Shown here: positions 9,810 to 20,681 of the stretch, piece by piece
Layout: each line of letters starts with the position of its first letter
How positions within the stretch are numbered: the stretch's first letter is position 1
DNA from: Corynebacterium accolens
Lineage (GTDB): Bacteria > Actinomycetota > Actinomycetes > Mycobacteriales > Mycobacteriaceae
NCBI RefSeq assembly: GCF_023520795.1
Contig: NZ_CP046605.1
Coordinates: 1,967,438-2,031,437, forward strand
Length of the DNA: 64,000 bases
Direction of reading: 5' to 3'
Position numbers and translations under genes: made by a program
Notes under the pieces: model-generated
What the model was told of the DNA's origin: nothing
The model's database searches: none
The model's input: only the letters and a program-made list of their open reading frames with translations

Positions 9810-10441
9810 TATTTCCTCCCTGCCTTTGCGGGGTTATCGGAAGTGATGAACATGCCGGCCGCTACACCGCCCAGGGCGCCGAAGAGGTGGCCTTGCCAGC
9901 TAATGCCCTCGGCGACGGGCAGCACGCCCCAAATCAGCCCGGAATAGGAAAAGCCCAGGATGATGCCCAAAATGATTTGCAGCAGGGAGCGATTGAAGAC
10001 GCCGCGCACCACGAGGTAGGCCAGCCAGCCATAGACCAGCCCGGACGCGCCGATGTGCGAGGTACCGGCCCCGCCCAAAAGCCACGTGCCAAGGCCCGCC
10101 ACCACGGTGGTGATCAGGGTGACCTCCCACCACACCCGGCGCCCAGACAAGCCGATAAGGAAGCAGAACAGGGCACCCGGCAGCGAGTTGGACATCAAGT
10201 GCTCCAGGCTGCCGTGCAGCAGCGGCGCCGTGATAATGCCCCACAGGCCGTCCACGTCGAGCGGGCGGATGCCGTAATTGGACAACCCGCCGCCGAAGAC
10301 AACGGCGTTGATGAGGTGGACCGACCACTCCACCGCAAGGAACCCCAGGGCCAAGGATAGGCCGGTGCTGATGCGGCCACGGCCGCGGTTGTTCGTGCTG
10401 GTCGGCGCCGGCTGATTACGTGAAGTTCCACCCATAGTCAT
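9809..10441 (-). CDS. Rhomboid-family intramembrane serine protease
   Basis: Integral membrane protease of 210 residues with six predicted helices. The catalytic serine is in the GASG motif ([11 protein letters not shown]) and the partner histidine in [11 protein letters not shown]; the conserved Asn/His region of helix 2 is [11 protein letters not shown]. Such enzymes cut single-pass membrane proteins inside the bilayer. I start at the ATG at 10441 ([15 protein letters not shown]), 13 bp after the upstream stop; a longer frame to 10657 reads over the neighbouring gene and is Arg/Pro-rich, so it is rejected. Confidence 0.9.
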   Translation of the reverse strand: MTMGGTSRNQPAPTSTNNRGRGRISTGLSLALGFLAVEWSVHLINAVVFGGGLSNYGIRPLDVDGLWGIITAPLLHGSLEHLMSNSLPGALFCFLIGLSGRRVWWEVTLITTVVAGLGTWLLGGAGTSHIGASGLVYGWLAYLVVRGVFNRSLLQIILGIILGFSYSGLIWGVLPVAEGISWQGHLFGALGGVAAGMFITSDNPAKAGRK

Positions 10442-10454
10442 AATGGGCAATATC

Positions 10455-11369
10455 TTAGCCGAGCAAGTCGCGATACGCGCGAAGCCCCAGGCCAGGGCGT
10501 GCGGCGGTGACCGCGGTGACGATGGCCTCCTCCACCACGTCAGCCGCCGCGGCGCACAGCTGGACCATGTCCACCTCAGCGGGTTCCTGCGCCGTCGACA
10601 AGGCGAAAATGGTATCTCCGTCCAGTGGCGAATGCGCGGGGCGAACGGCGCGCGCAATACCGTCGTGGGCCGTCATGGCGAGGCGTTGGGCTTGGGCGGT
10701 GGTGACGGGGGCATCGGTAAGCACGGCGCCAATCGTCGTATTCAGCTTCGCCGCAGGGTGCGGCAGGTCGCGGTAGGTGTCCGCGTTGACCGGCGTGCGG
10801 CCCGGCGCGCCGTAGAGGTGGCCGGAGCGCGGGTCGATGACCTCGCCCACGGGATTGGCCACCATCGCGGCGCTGACCTCGTAGTTTCCCACCTTGCGGG
10901 TGGCCAGGCCGAAGCCGCCGCGCAGCTTGCCCGCCGTGGCGCCGACGCCCGCGCCGACCGTGCCGACCGTCTCGTCGTGTCCGGCCATCGCCGCTCGCAG
11001 CGCCGCCGCGCCATCCTCCGGTCCCGGGCGGGAGGGGCCCGCCAGCAGATCGAAAATCACCGCCGCCGGCACGATGGGCACGCGCGGGCCGGGCTTGTCC
11101 TCGCCAAAGACGGGGAAACCCACCCCGTGCGCTTCCAATTCGCGCATGACGCCATCCGCAGCGGCCAAGCCGAAGGCGGACCCGCCCGCGAGCACGATGG
11201 CGTGGACGCGTTCAACGGTATTGTGCGGCTGCAAGAGATCGGTCTCGCGCGTGCCGGGCCCGCCGCCGCGGACATCCACGCTGGCTAGCGCACCCTTCGG
11301 CCCGCAGTACAGCACGGTGGCGCCGGTATCTTCGCCGGAAAAATGGCCAATGCTAATTCCGTCGATCAT
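10455..11369 (-). CDS. P1 family peptidase (DmpA/NylC-like)
   Basis: Ntn-fold hydrolase of 304 residues in the DmpA/6-aminohexanoate-oligomer hydrolase family, which self-cleaves to expose a Ser or Thr nucleophile. The family landmarks are GGSAFGLAAADGVMRELE, AVIFDL, and the self-cleavage region AKLNTTIGAVLTDAPVT near residue 215, where the Thr after Asn is the likely nucleophile. The substrate is unknown; relatives are aminopeptidases or amidases. The ATG at 11369 overlaps the TAA of the DUF2017 gene (TAATG), indicating translational coupling; a start further upstream is possible but less economical. Confidence 0.88.
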   Translation of the reverse strand: MIDGISIGHFSGEDTGATVLYCGPKGALASVDVRGGGPGTRETDLLQPHNTVERVHAIVLAGGSAFGLAAADGVMRELEAHGVGFPVFGEDKPGPRVPIVPAAVIFDLLAGPSRPGPEDGAAALRAAMAGHDETVGTVGAGVGATAGKLRGGFGLATRKVGNYEVSAAMVANPVGEVIDPRSGHLYGAPGRTPVNADTYRDLPHPAAKLNTTIGAVLTDAPVTTAQAQRLAMTAHDGIARAVRPAHSPLDGDTIFALSTAQEPAEVDMVQLCAAAADVVEEAIVTAVTAARPGLGLRAYRDLLG

Positions 11370-11905
11370 TAATCCATCAACACTTCCAGCAGGGAGTCCT
11401 GGCAATAGGCCAGCCATTCCACCAAGGTATCGCGGTCCGTCATGAGGTTTTCGTCGGTCGCGTCCCCGGCCGCGACGTATAAGCGCAGGTCATTGAGGCC
11501 GGCCACGAAGGCTTGGGCTTCCTGCTCCGAAATGGAGACCTCTACCCCGCCGGTGGGGCCGAGCGCATTGCCGATGACCTGCAGGTTCTGCAGCTTCGCC
11601 CGTGCGATGTCATTTTCGTGCAGCGAGCGCAAAAGGGATGCATCGCCGTCGTATTCCTCATCGCCGGGCTTTTGGAAGTCCGGGAACAGCCGCGCCAGGG
11701 AAGGATCTTCTGGAGCCTCGGTATGGCCGGTGGGCATGTCCAGCATTTCCGCGAGCTCGTCTTTCGGCGCGGACTGGGCGCGGCCGATGATCGCCTCAGA
11801 GACGGTGGCGGTGAGGTTGCCGATGACCTCGCGCTCCATGGGCTCGAATACCGCCGTGATTTTGGGCCCGCGCATCAGCGATTTCTTCTTTTTCCACGGT
11901 TGCAT
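11369..11905 (-). CDS. DUF2017 family protein
   Basis: A 178-residue soluble protein of the DUF2017 family, which in actinobacteria nearly always sits directly downstream of clpS, as here (4 bp). Conserved stretches include FEPMEREVIGNLTATVSEAI, an acidic middle segment, and the C-terminal VEWLAYCQDSLLEVLM. No reaction is known; the linkage suggests a role near the ClpS/ClpAP adaptor system. Lysine-rich start (MQPWKKKKSLMRGP). Its stop overlaps the next start by one base. Confidence 0.88.
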   Translation of the reverse strand: MQPWKKKKSLMRGPKITAVFEPMEREVIGNLTATVSEAIIGRAQSAPKDELAEMLDMPTGHTEAPEDPSLARLFPDFQKPGDEEYDGDASLLRSLHENDIARAKLQNLQVIGNALGPTGGVEVSISEQEAQAFVAGLNDLRLYVAAGDATDENLMTDRDTLVEWLAYCQDSLLEVLMD

Positions 11906-11909
11906 CTAT

Positions 11910-12236
11910 CTACCCTGCCTGTTGCATCGTCGCCCACAGACCCGCGATCTGGAGCTTTTTCACGTCCGCCTCAACCTTGTCCTTTTCGCCGCTGGACACG
12001 GCGGCCTTGCCTTCCGTGTGGACCTGCATCATCAGCTCGTTGGCCCGCTTTTTGTCGTAGCCCAAAACGGTTTGGAATACGTAGGACACGTAGCTCATCA
12101 AATTGACGGGATCGTCCCAGACGATGCACATCCACGGCAGGTTCTCGCTCGCGGCCACATCAACTTCGATTCCTTCATCCAAGTCGGGCGTGGCCATGGG
12201 AGAGCTCATACGGACTTCGGGGTGTTGCGGCTTCAT
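11910..12236 (-). CDS. clpS: ATP-dependent Clp protease adaptor ClpS
   Basis: Adaptor that delivers N-degron substrates to the Clp unfoldase, 108 residues. The core [26 protein letters not shown] holds the DDPVN(L/M) binding-site motif that reads the N-terminal residue, followed by the [12 protein letters not shown] helix. The first about 30 residues are a flexible extension. The ATG at 12236 lies exactly 7 nt after TAGGCT on the minus strand and has no Shine-Dalgarno, pointing to a leaderless message that heads a long operon (clpS to rph). Confidence 0.95.
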   Translation of the reverse strand: MKPQHPEVRMSSPMATPDLDEGIEVDVAASENLPWMCIVWDDPVNLMSYVSYVFQTVLGYDKKRANELMMQVHTEGKAAVSSGEKDKVEADVKKLQIAGLWATMQQAG

Positions 12237-12243
12237 GCCTTAT

Positions 12244-12346
12244 AGCCTAATCATTTTTCGCTGGCATTTTGGGCATTGGGTCTCCCCGCAGCTCACCAGG
12301 GTGGTGGCCCGGGTATGCTGAAAGCTTCTTAACCTGTGAGTAGTAT
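12244..12346. promoter_or_regulatory. Back-to-back leaderless promoters, clpS and pncB
   Basis: Two -10 hexamers face away from each other: TAGGCT at 12244-12249 (minus, for clpS) and TAGTAT at 12341-12346 (plus, for pncB). Each ends 7 nt before its start codon, so transcription should begin at or next to the A of ATG. No clear -35 elements were found. Confidence 0.65.
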
Positions 12347-12353
12347 CAGGCTC

Positions 12354-13682
12354 ATGAATAACATAGCACGCTCTATCGATCGCTCCACCGCTTTGCTCAC
12401 GGATAAATACGAGCTCACCATGCTGCAGGCTGCGCTTCGCGATGGCACCGCCCACCGCAACGTGACCTGCGAGGTCTTTTCCCGCCGCCTGCCCAATGAG
12501 CGTCGCTACGGCGTCGTCGCCGGCACCGACCGCGTGTTGCGCGCGGTAGAGGACTTCCGCTTCTCCCCCGAGCAGCTGGAACAGATGGATTTCCTGGATG
12601 AAGATACCCGACAATACCTGCGCGACTGGCGCTTTTCCGGGCAGATCGATGGCTACCGCGAGGGCGAGCTGTATTTTCCCAACTCTCCTATCTTGACGGT
12701 GCGCGGCACCTTTGGCGAGTGCGTGGTGCTAGAAACCATCGTGCTGTCCATCTTGAATGCCGATTCCGCCGTCGCCTCTGCCGCATCCCGCATGGTCACC
12801 GCCGCCGATGGCCGCCCCATTCTGGAGATGGGCAGCCGCCGCACCCACGAATACGCGGCCGTAACCGCCGCCCGTGCCGCGTACCTCGCCGGGTTTACCG
12901 CCACCTCCAATCTGGAGGCCGGCTTCCGCTACGGCATCCCGGCATCTGGCACCGCCGCCCACGCCTGGACTTTGGCGCATACGAACCCGGATGGCACGAG
13001 CAATGAGGAGGCGGCCTTCCGCGCGCAAATCGATACCCTGGGCATCGATACCACCCTGCTGGTGGATACCTATGACATCACCAAGGGCGTCGACACCGCC
13101 GTCAAGGTCGGTGGCCCGGAGCTTGGCGGGGTGCGCATCGATTCCGGTGACTTGGGCGCGGTGACCCGCCGCGTGCGCAAGCAGCTCGATGAGCTGGGCA
13201 ATCACAATACCAATATCGTGGTTTCCTCCGATTTGGATGAGTTCGCCATCGCGGGCCTGCGCGGTGATCCCGTTGATGTCTACGGCGTGGGCACCTCCGT
13301 AGTCACCGGCTCTGGTGCCCCCACCGCGGGCATGGTCTACAAGGTCGTCGAGGTCGACGGAGTGCCGGTGGCCAAGCGCTCGTCGTCCAAGCAATCGGTG
13401 GGCGGGGCAAAGCGCGCGCTGCGCACCTACCGGTCCTCCGGCGTGGCGGTAGAAGAGGTCGTCTACCCCTTTGCCGCAGACGCGCCGGATACGGGCCAGC
13501 TCACCACCCGCGAGTTGACCATTCCTTTAATGCGCGATGGGCACATCGTAGAGGACCTGCCCGATCTGGAGGCCTCCCGCACCTACTTGGACGAGGCCCG
13601 CAAGACCCTGCCGTGGGAGGGACTGGCGCTTTCGCGCGATGACGCCGCCGTGCCCACGCGAATGGTGGGCTTTGAGGACTAG
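12354..13682 (+). CDS. pncB: Nicotinate phosphoribosyltransferase
   Basis: First step of the Preiss-Handler salvage route: nicotinate plus PRPP to nicotinate mononucleotide, with ATP hydrolysis. The 442-residue protein has the N-terminal STALLTDKYELTMLQAAL, FEVFSRRLP-like segment (CEVFSRRLPNERRYGVVAG), the phosphorylated-histidine region GTAAHAWTLAH, and the PRPP-binding GVRIDSGDLG and YGVGTSVVTGSGAP loops. Start: ATG at 12354 sits 7 nt after TAGTAT (leaderless); an in-frame GTG at 12336 would lie upstream of that hexamer. nadE at 26.3 kb completes NAD synthesis. Confidence 0.94.
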   Translation: MNNIARSIDRSTALLTDKYELTMLQAALRDGTAHRNVTCEVFSRRLPNERRYGVVAGTDRVLRAVEDFRFSPEQLEQMDFLDEDTRQYLRDWRFSGQIDGYREGELYFPNSPILTVRGTFGECVVLETIVLSILNADSAVASAASRMVTAADGRPILEMGSRRTHEYAAVTAARAAYLAGFTATSNLEAGFRYGIPASGTAAHAWTLAHTNPDGTSNEEAAFRAQIDTLGIDTTLLVDTYDITKGVDTAVKVGGPELGGVRIDSGDLGAVTRRVRKQLDELGNHNTNIVVSSDLDEFAIAGLRGDPVDVYGVGTSVVTGSGAPTAGMVYKVVEVDGVPVAKRSSSKQSVGGAKRALRTYRSSGVAVEEVVYPFAADAPDTGQLTTRELTIPLMRDGHIVEDLPDLEASRTYLDEARKTLPWEGLALSRDDAAVPTRMVGFED

Positions 13683-13700
13683 GTCGCTAGACTGTGTGGG

Positions 13701-15665
13701 GTGAGTGACCCCGCAGATGAGCCCCTAAACCACGACACGGAAACGCTGCTAGGCGCGGCGGTGGATGCGCTCGGCGGCTCCCGCCGCGAGGGCCAGGTTC
13801 GCATGGCTAACGCGGTATCCAAGGCCTTGGAATCCGAGCGCCACCTCGCCGTTCAGGCGGGCACGGGTACGGGTAAATCCTTGGCCTACCTGGTTCCGGC
13901 CATCCGGCATGCGATGAACTCGGGTTCCACCGTCGTCGTCTCCACCGCCACGCTGGCGCTGCAGCGCCAGTTGGTGGAGCGCGACCTCCCGCGGCTGACG
14001 GAGGCGCTAGCCGATGTCATGGAGCGCACCCCCACCTTCGCCATCATGAAGGGCCGCAATAATTACGTATGCCTGAATAAGATCGCGGCCACACCGGATG
14101 ACCCGGAGGCTCTTATCGATGAGTCCGATATCTCCTACCGCGGCAAGGCCGTGCGCCGCATCCACGACTGGGCGCAGGAGACCGAAACCGGTGACCGGGA
14201 TGATTTAGACTTCGGCGTGCCGGATTTGGTGTGGCGGGCGGTATCGGTGACCTCGAATGAGTGCTTGGGGGCTGGGCGCTGCCCGCACGGTGCGGATTGC
14301 TTCGCCGAAGAGGCCCGCAGGGCGGCTGCCGATGTCGATATCATCGTCACCAATCACGCCATGCTCGCGATCGATGCCATCTCTGAGGCCAATATCCTGC
14401 CCGAACACGATGTGGCGATCATCGACGAGGCCCACGAGCTCGATGGGCGCATTACCTCCGTTTCCACGGCGGAGATTACTTCCCGCGCCATTAAGATGGC
14501 GGCGAACCGGGCTAAGTCATTGGGCAATGCCGGGAACCTCACGGAGTTGGCCGATGAATTCGATGATCTGCTGCGCGTCCAGGAACCCGGCCGCTGGACG
14601 GATTTAGATGAGACGTCGCAGGCACATTTGCGCGCGCTTGCCGATGAATTCTTGCGCGTTAAATCCCTCATCTCCCGCGCCCCAGAAGGCGAGGCCAACG
14701 ATGACCCAGAAAAGAACGCCGAGCGCCAAAACTTAAGCAATCACCTCACGGACCTGGCCGAGGCGATCGGGCGAATCTTGGAGGTCTTCGCCACCGATGA
14801 TCCTGCCGCGCAGGACGATGTCGTGTGGCTGGAGGGCACCGATACGCTCGCCGTCGCGCCGCTGTCTATCGCGCATATGCTGCGCGAGAACCTATTTGGG
14901 GAGCAAACGGTGGTGCTCACCTCGGCCACGCTGGCCCTGGGCGGGCGATTCGACGCCATGGCGGCACAATGGGGCCTGCCGTCCGGCACGTATGACACGC
15001 TCGATGCAGGAACGCCCTTTGACCCGGCGAAATCCGGCATCTTATATACCGCCAAACACCTTCCGGCGCCGGGGCGCGATGGCCTGTCCGCCGAAACCTT
15101 GGAGGAAATATACGAGCTCATCATGGCCGCCGGCGGGCGCACGCTGGGGTTATTCTCCTCGCGTAGGGCGGCAGAAGAAGCCGCGGAGGCCTTGGCGCCG
15201 CGATTGCCGTTTGATTTGTATGTGCAGGGCGAAGATGCCATCGGCACGCTGGTGGACAAGTTCTCCACGAAGGAAAACTCCTGCCTGTTTGGCACGTTAA
15301 CCCTCTGGCAGGGCGTGGACGTGCCGGGGCCATCGTGCTCGCTGGTCCTCATTGACCGCATCCCCTTCCCGCGGCCCGATAACCCACTGCTGCAGGCCCG
15401 ATCCCAGGCAGCCGATGCCGCCGGGCGCTCCGGGTTCATGGAGGTCTCCGCCAATCACGCGGCACTCCTCATGGCACAGGGATCCGGGCGGCTTTTACGC
15501 CACGTCACGGACCGCGGCGTCGTCGCCGTGCTGGATAACCGGCTGGAATACAAGCGCTACGGTTCGTTCCTCAAGGCGTCCATGCCGCGGTTCTGGCAAA
15601 CCACAAACCCGGAGACCGTACGCGGGGCGCTTAAGCGATTGGTTGCCGCAGCGCACACACGGTAG
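13701..15665 (+). CDS. dinG: DinG/XPD-like ATP-dependent DNA helicase
   Basis: Superfamily 2 helicase of 654 residues with Walker A AGTGTGKSLAYLVP near residue 55, DEAH in AIIDEAHEL near residue 241, and C-terminal motif VI QGSGRLLRH. Four cysteines between motifs I and II (NYVCLNK, NECLGAGRCPHGADC) form the expected iron-sulfur cluster of the DinG/XPD group. Such helicases unwind D-loops and R-loops in repair. GTG at 13701 follows TAGACT by 7 nt, so a leaderless start is likely and the gene has its own promoter 18 bp after pncB. Its 3' end overlaps the convergent PTH2-type gene by 35 bp. Confidence 0.93.
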   Translation: MSDPADEPLNHDTETLLGAAVDALGGSRREGQVRMANAVSKALESERHLAVQAGTGTGKSLAYLVPAIRHAMNSGSTVVVSTATLALQRQLVERDLPRLTEALADVMERTPTFAIMKGRNNYVCLNKIAATPDDPEALIDESDISYRGKAVRRIHDWAQETETGDRDDLDFGVPDLVWRAVSVTSNECLGAGRCPHGADCFAEEARRAAADVDIIVTNHAMLAIDAISEANILPEHDVAIIDEAHELDGRITSVSTAEITSRAIKMAANRAKSLGNAGNLTELADEFDDLLRVQEPGRWTDLDETSQAHLRALADEFLRVKSLISRAPEGEANDDPEKNAERQNLSNHLTDLAEAIGRILEVFATDDPAAQDDVVWLEGTDTLAVAPLSIAHMLRENLFGEQTVVLTSATLALGGRFDAMAAQWGLPSGTYDTLDAGTPFDPAKSGILYTAKHLPAPGRDGLSAETLEEIYELIMAAGGRTLGLFSSRRAAEEAAEALAPRLPFDLYVQGEDAIGTLVDKFSTKENSCLFGTLTLWQGVDVPGPSCSLVLIDRIPFPRPDNPLLQARSQAADAAGRSGFMEVSANHAALLMAQGSGRLLRHVTDRGVVAVLDNRLEYKRYGSFLKASMPRFWQTTNPETVRGALKRLVAAAHTR

Positions 15666-16353
15666 CCGAATCTGGGGCGATCTCGGTAAACCCAGCATCA
15701 ATGATGACGACCGCGTCTTTCTCCGCGCAAGCGGTGCGAAATATCTTAGGGTCCACCTCGCGGACGAAGAGCGGAAAACCATCTGCCGCCCACGCAGCGG
15801 CTTCCTCTTGGCTCATAGCGGCGGCGAGCATCATCGAGCCATGCCCCACCTGGGCGGCGGCCTTGCCCGCAGTCATGGCGAGGCTGCGGTCGACGTAGAT
15901 AATGGGGGTATCGACAGGCGGAGGCCCTGGTTCGTCCATCGCGAGGTCGGTATGACCAATCTGCAGCTTGCTAATCAACGGGTCCACCTCCCCCACCGCC
16001 GAGGGTGCAAAGGCACGCGCGCGGTCATCAATGGTCACCCCGGGCAGCAGCTGGACATCGCGCCACGCCTTATTGCGGGCGCGGCGGGCGATTTTGCGGA
16101 TGCGGTGGCCGTACCACTGCGCGAGTGCCGCGGCGAAGGCGCCATCCTCGCCGGCGCGGTCATCCAAGCAGGTGGCCACCACAGCTCGGGCGGCCGCGGC
16201 AAGCACCTCGCTGCGCGCCGGGGGAACCTGCTTGGGAAGATGGAGGGCTATCTGCATCGCCTGCACGGTCGACGGGTCCGCGGGGTCCTCGTGGGAATCC
16301 CGGGCGGTGCAGGCGGCAACGAGGCGTTGGTGCGCTATCTCGAACTTAGTCAT
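15631..16353 (-). CDS. PTH2-domain peptidyl-tRNA hydrolase-like protein
   Basis: A 240-residue protein whose second half (from IIYVDRSLAMTAGKAAAQVGHGSMML) carries the PTH2 signature Lys-Ala-x2-QxxHG that in archaeal-type peptidyl-tRNA hydrolases frees tRNA from stalled peptidyl-tRNA. The first about 130 residues are a helical domain of unknown role. The ATG at 16353 overlaps the end of serB by 8 bp, so the pair is one operon. Bacteria already have Pth1, so this could be a backup or act on another substrate. Confidence 0.82.
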   Translation of the reverse strand: MTKFEIAHQRLVAACTARDSHEDPADPSTVQAMQIALHLPKQVPPARSEVLAAAARAVVATCLDDRAGEDGAFAAALAQWYGHRIRKIARRARNKAWRDVQLLPGVTIDDRARAFAPSAVGEVDPLISKLQIGHTDLAMDEPGPPPVDTPIIYVDRSLAMTAGKAAAQVGHGSMMLAAAMSQEEAAAWAADGFPLFVREVDPKIFRTACAEKDAVVIIDAGFTEIAPDSATVCALRQPIA

Positions 16354-17443
16354 CGGCAATCCCCAGCATCGGTAGGACGGCGTCGAGGCGGCGCGGGGTG
16401 ATGCAGGCATCAGCGGCCTCGCGCAGCGCAGGCTTCGCGTCAAAGGCAATACCCAACCCGGCAGCGGTGACCATGGCGATGTCATTGGCGCCATCGCCCA
16501 CAGCGACGGTGGACTCCATGCCGATTCCGGAATCGGCGGCGAATTCGCGCAAGAATTCCTCCTTGGCCTGGCGGTCGACCACCTTTCCAATGACCTTGCC
16601 GGTCAGCTTCCCATCGCGGATTTCGAGGGTATTGGCCCGCACGTAGTCGAGCTGGAGGTCTGTGGCCAAGCCCTCGAGAACTTGAATAAAGCCACCCGAT
16701 ACCACGGCGGTGCGGTGGCCCAGACGGTGGAGGGTTCCGATCGCTTCCCTAGCGCCGGGCGTGAGCTCTATATCGCGGGCGACCTCATCGAGGATGGAGG
16801 CATCGAGACTCTCAAGCACCGCGACGCGCTCGCGCAGGGACTCCTCGAAGTCCAATTCGCCGCGCATGGCGCGCTCGGTCACCGCGGCCACCTCTGCTTC
16901 CTTGCCCGCGTGGGCGGCGAGCATCTCGATAACCTCGCCTTCAATCAGCGTCGAATCGCAGTCGAAGCACACCAAGCGCTTGCCCCGATTGCTCAGGCTC
17001 TCGAGGGAAATATCAATGCCGCGGTCCTCGGCAACCTCCCGCAGCGCCCGCCGCGCCGAGTCCGCGTCTTCGAGCGTCACGGTAAGTTCCACCGCGGAAA
17101 GGGAATCCAATGCTATCCGGCGCATGCGAAACGTCTCCCCTTTCACGGTCTCCTGCACCGCGCTAATGTCCTCAGCGGTAATCTCCGCGCCGATGAGCGC
17201 GACGGCATAGCTTGGTGCAACGGACACCTCGTGCCCGAAGGGCGCCATGGCCTCGCGCACTCGTTCCTCTAGGGCAGCGTTACCGCACTGCGCGGTGAGG
17301 GTGAGGTGGTTGGAGGCGGTGGCGAGGTGGACATCGGCAAGCGGGGCAGAGAAATCAGCCAACGCGGTAAAGAAAGCGGCGGCCGCCCCAGGCTCGTCCG
17401 GTCCGAAGCTAGTAATGGTCGTGGTTTCAGCTTGAGTATTCAC
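16346..17443 (-). CDS. serB: Phosphoserine phosphatase
   Basis: Last step of serine synthesis, HAD superfamily, about 365 residues. N-terminal ACT-like region (about 1-150) precedes the catalytic domain with motif I VCFDCDSTLIEGEVIEML (nucleophile and acid Asp), motif II VVSGG and motif IV VGDGANDIAMV. The first start candidate is ATG at 17452, but GTG at 17443 lies exactly 7 nt after GATAAT and fits the leaderless pattern used across this window, so I prefer it; the difference is three residues. Downstream PTH2-type gene overlaps by 8 bp. Position next to ctaD and nrdF is conserved in C. glutamicum. Confidence 0.93.
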   Translation of the reverse strand: MNTQAETTTITSFGPDEPGAAAAFFTALADFSAPLADVHLATASNHLTLTAQCGNAALEERVREAMAPFGHEVSVAPSYAVALIGAEITAEDISAVQETVKGETFRMRRIALDSLSAVELTVTLEDADSARRALREVAEDRGIDISLESLSNRGKRLVCFDCDSTLIEGEVIEMLAAHAGKEAEVAAVTERAMRGELDFEESLRERVAVLESLDASILDEVARDIELTPGAREAIGTLHRLGHRTAVVSGGFIQVLEGLATDLQLDYVRANTLEIRDGKLTGKVIGKVVDRQAKEEFLREFAADSGIGMESTVAVGDGANDIAMVTAAGLGIAFDAKPALREAADACITPRRLDAVLPMLGIADD

Positions 17444-17469
17444 ACCGGCCATTATCCCACAGACGCCAA

Positions 17470-17509
17470 AGCCGCCCTCCCTACCTCTGAGAGGCTGGGG
17501 AAGGCGGCT
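17470..17509 (-). terminator. Terminator downstream of ctaD
   Basis: Inverted repeat AGCCGCC (17470-17476) / GGCGGCT (17503-17509) extended inward by CTCCCT/GGGGAA-type pairs. It lies between the ctaD stop and the serB start and should stop minus-strand ctaD transcription before serB, which has its own promoter. Confidence 0.65.
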
Positions 17510-17533
17510 GTAGTCAGGAGTTAAAGTGCGGGC

Positions 17534-19228
17534 TTAGTGCTTGCCCACGTGAGCTTCCTCGCGCATGCGCTCAACCATGTGCGGGTAGTGCAGCTCGAAT
17601 GCCGGACGCTCAGAGCGGATACGTGGCAAGGAGGTGAAGTTGTGGCCCGGAGGCGGGCAGGAGGTTGCCCACTCCAGGGAGTTACCGTAGCCCCATGGGT
17701 CATCCACGGTAACGACCTCACCGTAGCGCCAAGACTTGAAGACGTTCCATACCAACGGGATAACGGAAGCGCCGAGGACGAAGGAGAAGATGGTGGAAAT
17801 CTGGTTGAAGACCGTGAAGCCATCAGACTCGAGGTAGTCGGCGTAGCGACGCGGCATACCCATGTTGCCAACCCAGTGCTGAATCAGGAACGTGCCGTGG
17901 AAGCCGATGAAGGTCAACCAGAAGTGAATCTTGCCCAGGCGCTCGTCCAGCATGCGGCCGGTCATCTTCGGGAACCAGAAGTACAGGCCACCGAATGCGG
18001 AGAACACAACCGTACCGAACAGGGTGTAGTGGAAGTGCGCAATCAGGAAGTAGGACTCAGCCAAGTGGAAGTCCAGCGCCGGAGCGGCGAGCATGACACC
18101 GGTCATACCGCCGAAGAGGAAGGTAGCCATGAAGCCCATGGCCCAAATCATCGGGGTATCCCAGGTGATGTGGCCCTTCCACATGGTGCCGACCCAGTTG
18201 AAGAACTTCACACCGGTAGGCACTGCAATCAGGAACGTCATGAACGAGAAGAACGGCAGCAGGATGGCGCCGGTGACGAACAGGTGGTGTGCCCACACGG
18301 CCATGGACAGCGAGCCGATGGCTAGGATGGCGAAGACCAAGCCGATGTAGCCGAAGACCGGCTTGCGGGAGAAGACCGGGACGATCTCGGAGACAACGCC
18401 GAAGAACGGCAGCGCGAGGACGTAGACCTCAGGGTGGCCGAAGAACCAGAATAGGTGCTGCCACAGGATGGCACCGCCGTTAGCGGAATCGTAGATGTGG
18501 CCGCCTAGCTTGCGGTCATACAGCACGCCCAGAGCGGCTGCGGTCAGCAGCGGGAAGATCATCAGCACGATGGCGGAGGCGGTGAAGATACCCCAGCAGA
18601 AGACCGGCATGCGGAACATGGTCATGCCCGGTGCGCGCAGGGTCAGGATGGTGGTGATCATGTTGATGGCGGAGGCAATGGTACCGACACCGGTAGCACC
18701 CACACCGACGATCCACATATCGGCGCCGATACCGGGGGTATGTACGCCATCGGCAAGCGGCATGTACATGGTCCAGCCGAAGTCAGCCGCACCACCAGGG
18801 GTGATAAAGCCCAGCAGCATGACGACACCGCCGAGCAGGGTAACCCAGAAACCAAAGGCGTTCAGACGCGGGAAGGCCACGTCCGGCGCGCCGATCTGGA
18901 GAGGCAGGATGTAGTTACCAAAGCCCCAGACAACTGGCGTAGCAAACAGCAGCAGCATCACAGTGCCGTGCATGGTGAACAGCTGGTTGAACTGCTCATT
19001 GGACAGGAACTGCAGACCCGGGGTGAAAAGCTCCGCACGGATCAGCAATGCCATAAAGCCACCGAGGAAGAAGAAGCTGAAGGCCATGATCAAGTACATG
19101 ATGCCCAGCTGCTTGTGGTCGGTGGTGGTTAAAAATACCCAAGCCTTTGAACCGGTCTTTTCCCTACCGGTTGGCTCTGGACGTGTGGGAGCGACGTAAT
19201 CGTCGACCCGTGGCGCCACAGCGGTCAT
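17534..19228 (-). CDS. ctaD: Cytochrome c oxidase subunit I (aa3 type)
   Basis: Catalytic membrane subunit of the aa3 terminal oxidase, 564 residues, 12 or more helices. Haem and CuB ligands are visible: [11 protein letters not shown], the His-Tyr cross-link motif [14 protein letters not shown], the histidine pair AHHLFVTG, and [12 protein letters not shown]. The N-terminus precedes helix I with [12 protein letters not shown]. Other subunits (ctaC, ctaE, ctaF) are not in this window, as in C. glutamicum where ctaD stands alone. Start fixed by CAGGAGGATTCT just upstream. Confidence 0.97.
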   Translation of the reverse strand: MTAVAPRVDDYVAPTRPEPTGREKTGSKAWVFLTTTDHKQLGIMYLIMAFSFFFLGGFMALLIRAELFTPGLQFLSNEQFNQLFTMHGTVMLLLFATPVVWGFGNYILPLQIGAPDVAFPRLNAFGFWVTLLGGVVMLLGFITPGGAADFGWTMYMPLADGVHTPGIGADMWIVGVGATGVGTIASAINMITTILTLRAPGMTMFRMPVFCWGIFTASAIVLMIFPLLTAAALGVLYDRKLGGHIYDSANGGAILWQHLFWFFGHPEVYVLALPFFGVVSEIVPVFSRKPVFGYIGLVFAILAIGSLSMAVWAHHLFVTGAILLPFFSFMTFLIAVPTGVKFFNWVGTMWKGHITWDTPMIWAMGFMATFLFGGMTGVMLAAPALDFHLAESYFLIAHFHYTLFGTVVFSAFGGLYFWFPKMTGRMLDERLGKIHFWLTFIGFHGTFLIQHWVGNMGMPRRYADYLESDGFTVFNQISTIFSFVLGASVIPLVWNVFKSWRYGEVVTVDDPWGYGNSLEWATSCPPPGHNFTSLPRIRSERPAFELHYPHMVERMREEAHVGKH

Positions 19229-19550
19229 AGAATCCTCCTGAATAACAAAGTGTCAGCGGACTGGGTCCACCTACACCTAGGTTTACCTCGATTATATTAG
19301 GACATTTTCCCCTGTTCTTGCCAGCTTCCCTTAAAGGTCTGCCAGCTTGGGGGTATTCCCTCAATAACCACAACCGTCACATAGCCCCTGCACGTGGGGC
19401 GGGCATCATTTAAGGCCTACGTTCTCTCGCCCAGGTTGTGGTGTCGCATGTCACAGCGTGCGCCAGATACGCAGGTCAAAAACCGAAAAACGCACCCCCG
19501 CTCGTTATCAACCTTTCGGTTGAGGTTAAAGCGAGGGTGCGCGGGAAAGG
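19229..19550. other. Intergenic region, ctaD promoter side and nrdF terminator
   Basis: No gene seen. It should hold the ctaD promoter (minus strand). The hairpin at 19491-19542 (arms CGCACCC and GGGTGCG with an inner TCAACC/GGTTGA pair) is a likely terminator for nrdF. The stretch ACCTAGGTTTACCTCG near 19275 has a loose resemblance to an iron-box half site, which I do not consider assigned. Confidence 0.5.
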
Positions 19551-20546
<996 letters not shown>

Positions 20547-20681
20547 TCACTCCAATACTCGAAACTGATTGATTTTTGATGTCTAGTTTACCCAATTCGG
20601 CGCGCACGAAGCCCGCCGCATAGGGCATGATTTTCGCCACCGCTTATACTGAATCAACGCTGTATAACCATGGAGGAAGAA

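Noticed and set aside
19260-19300. Iron-regulator (DtxR-like) box before ctaD
   Set aside because: Only one half site resembles the consensus and the palindrome is absent.
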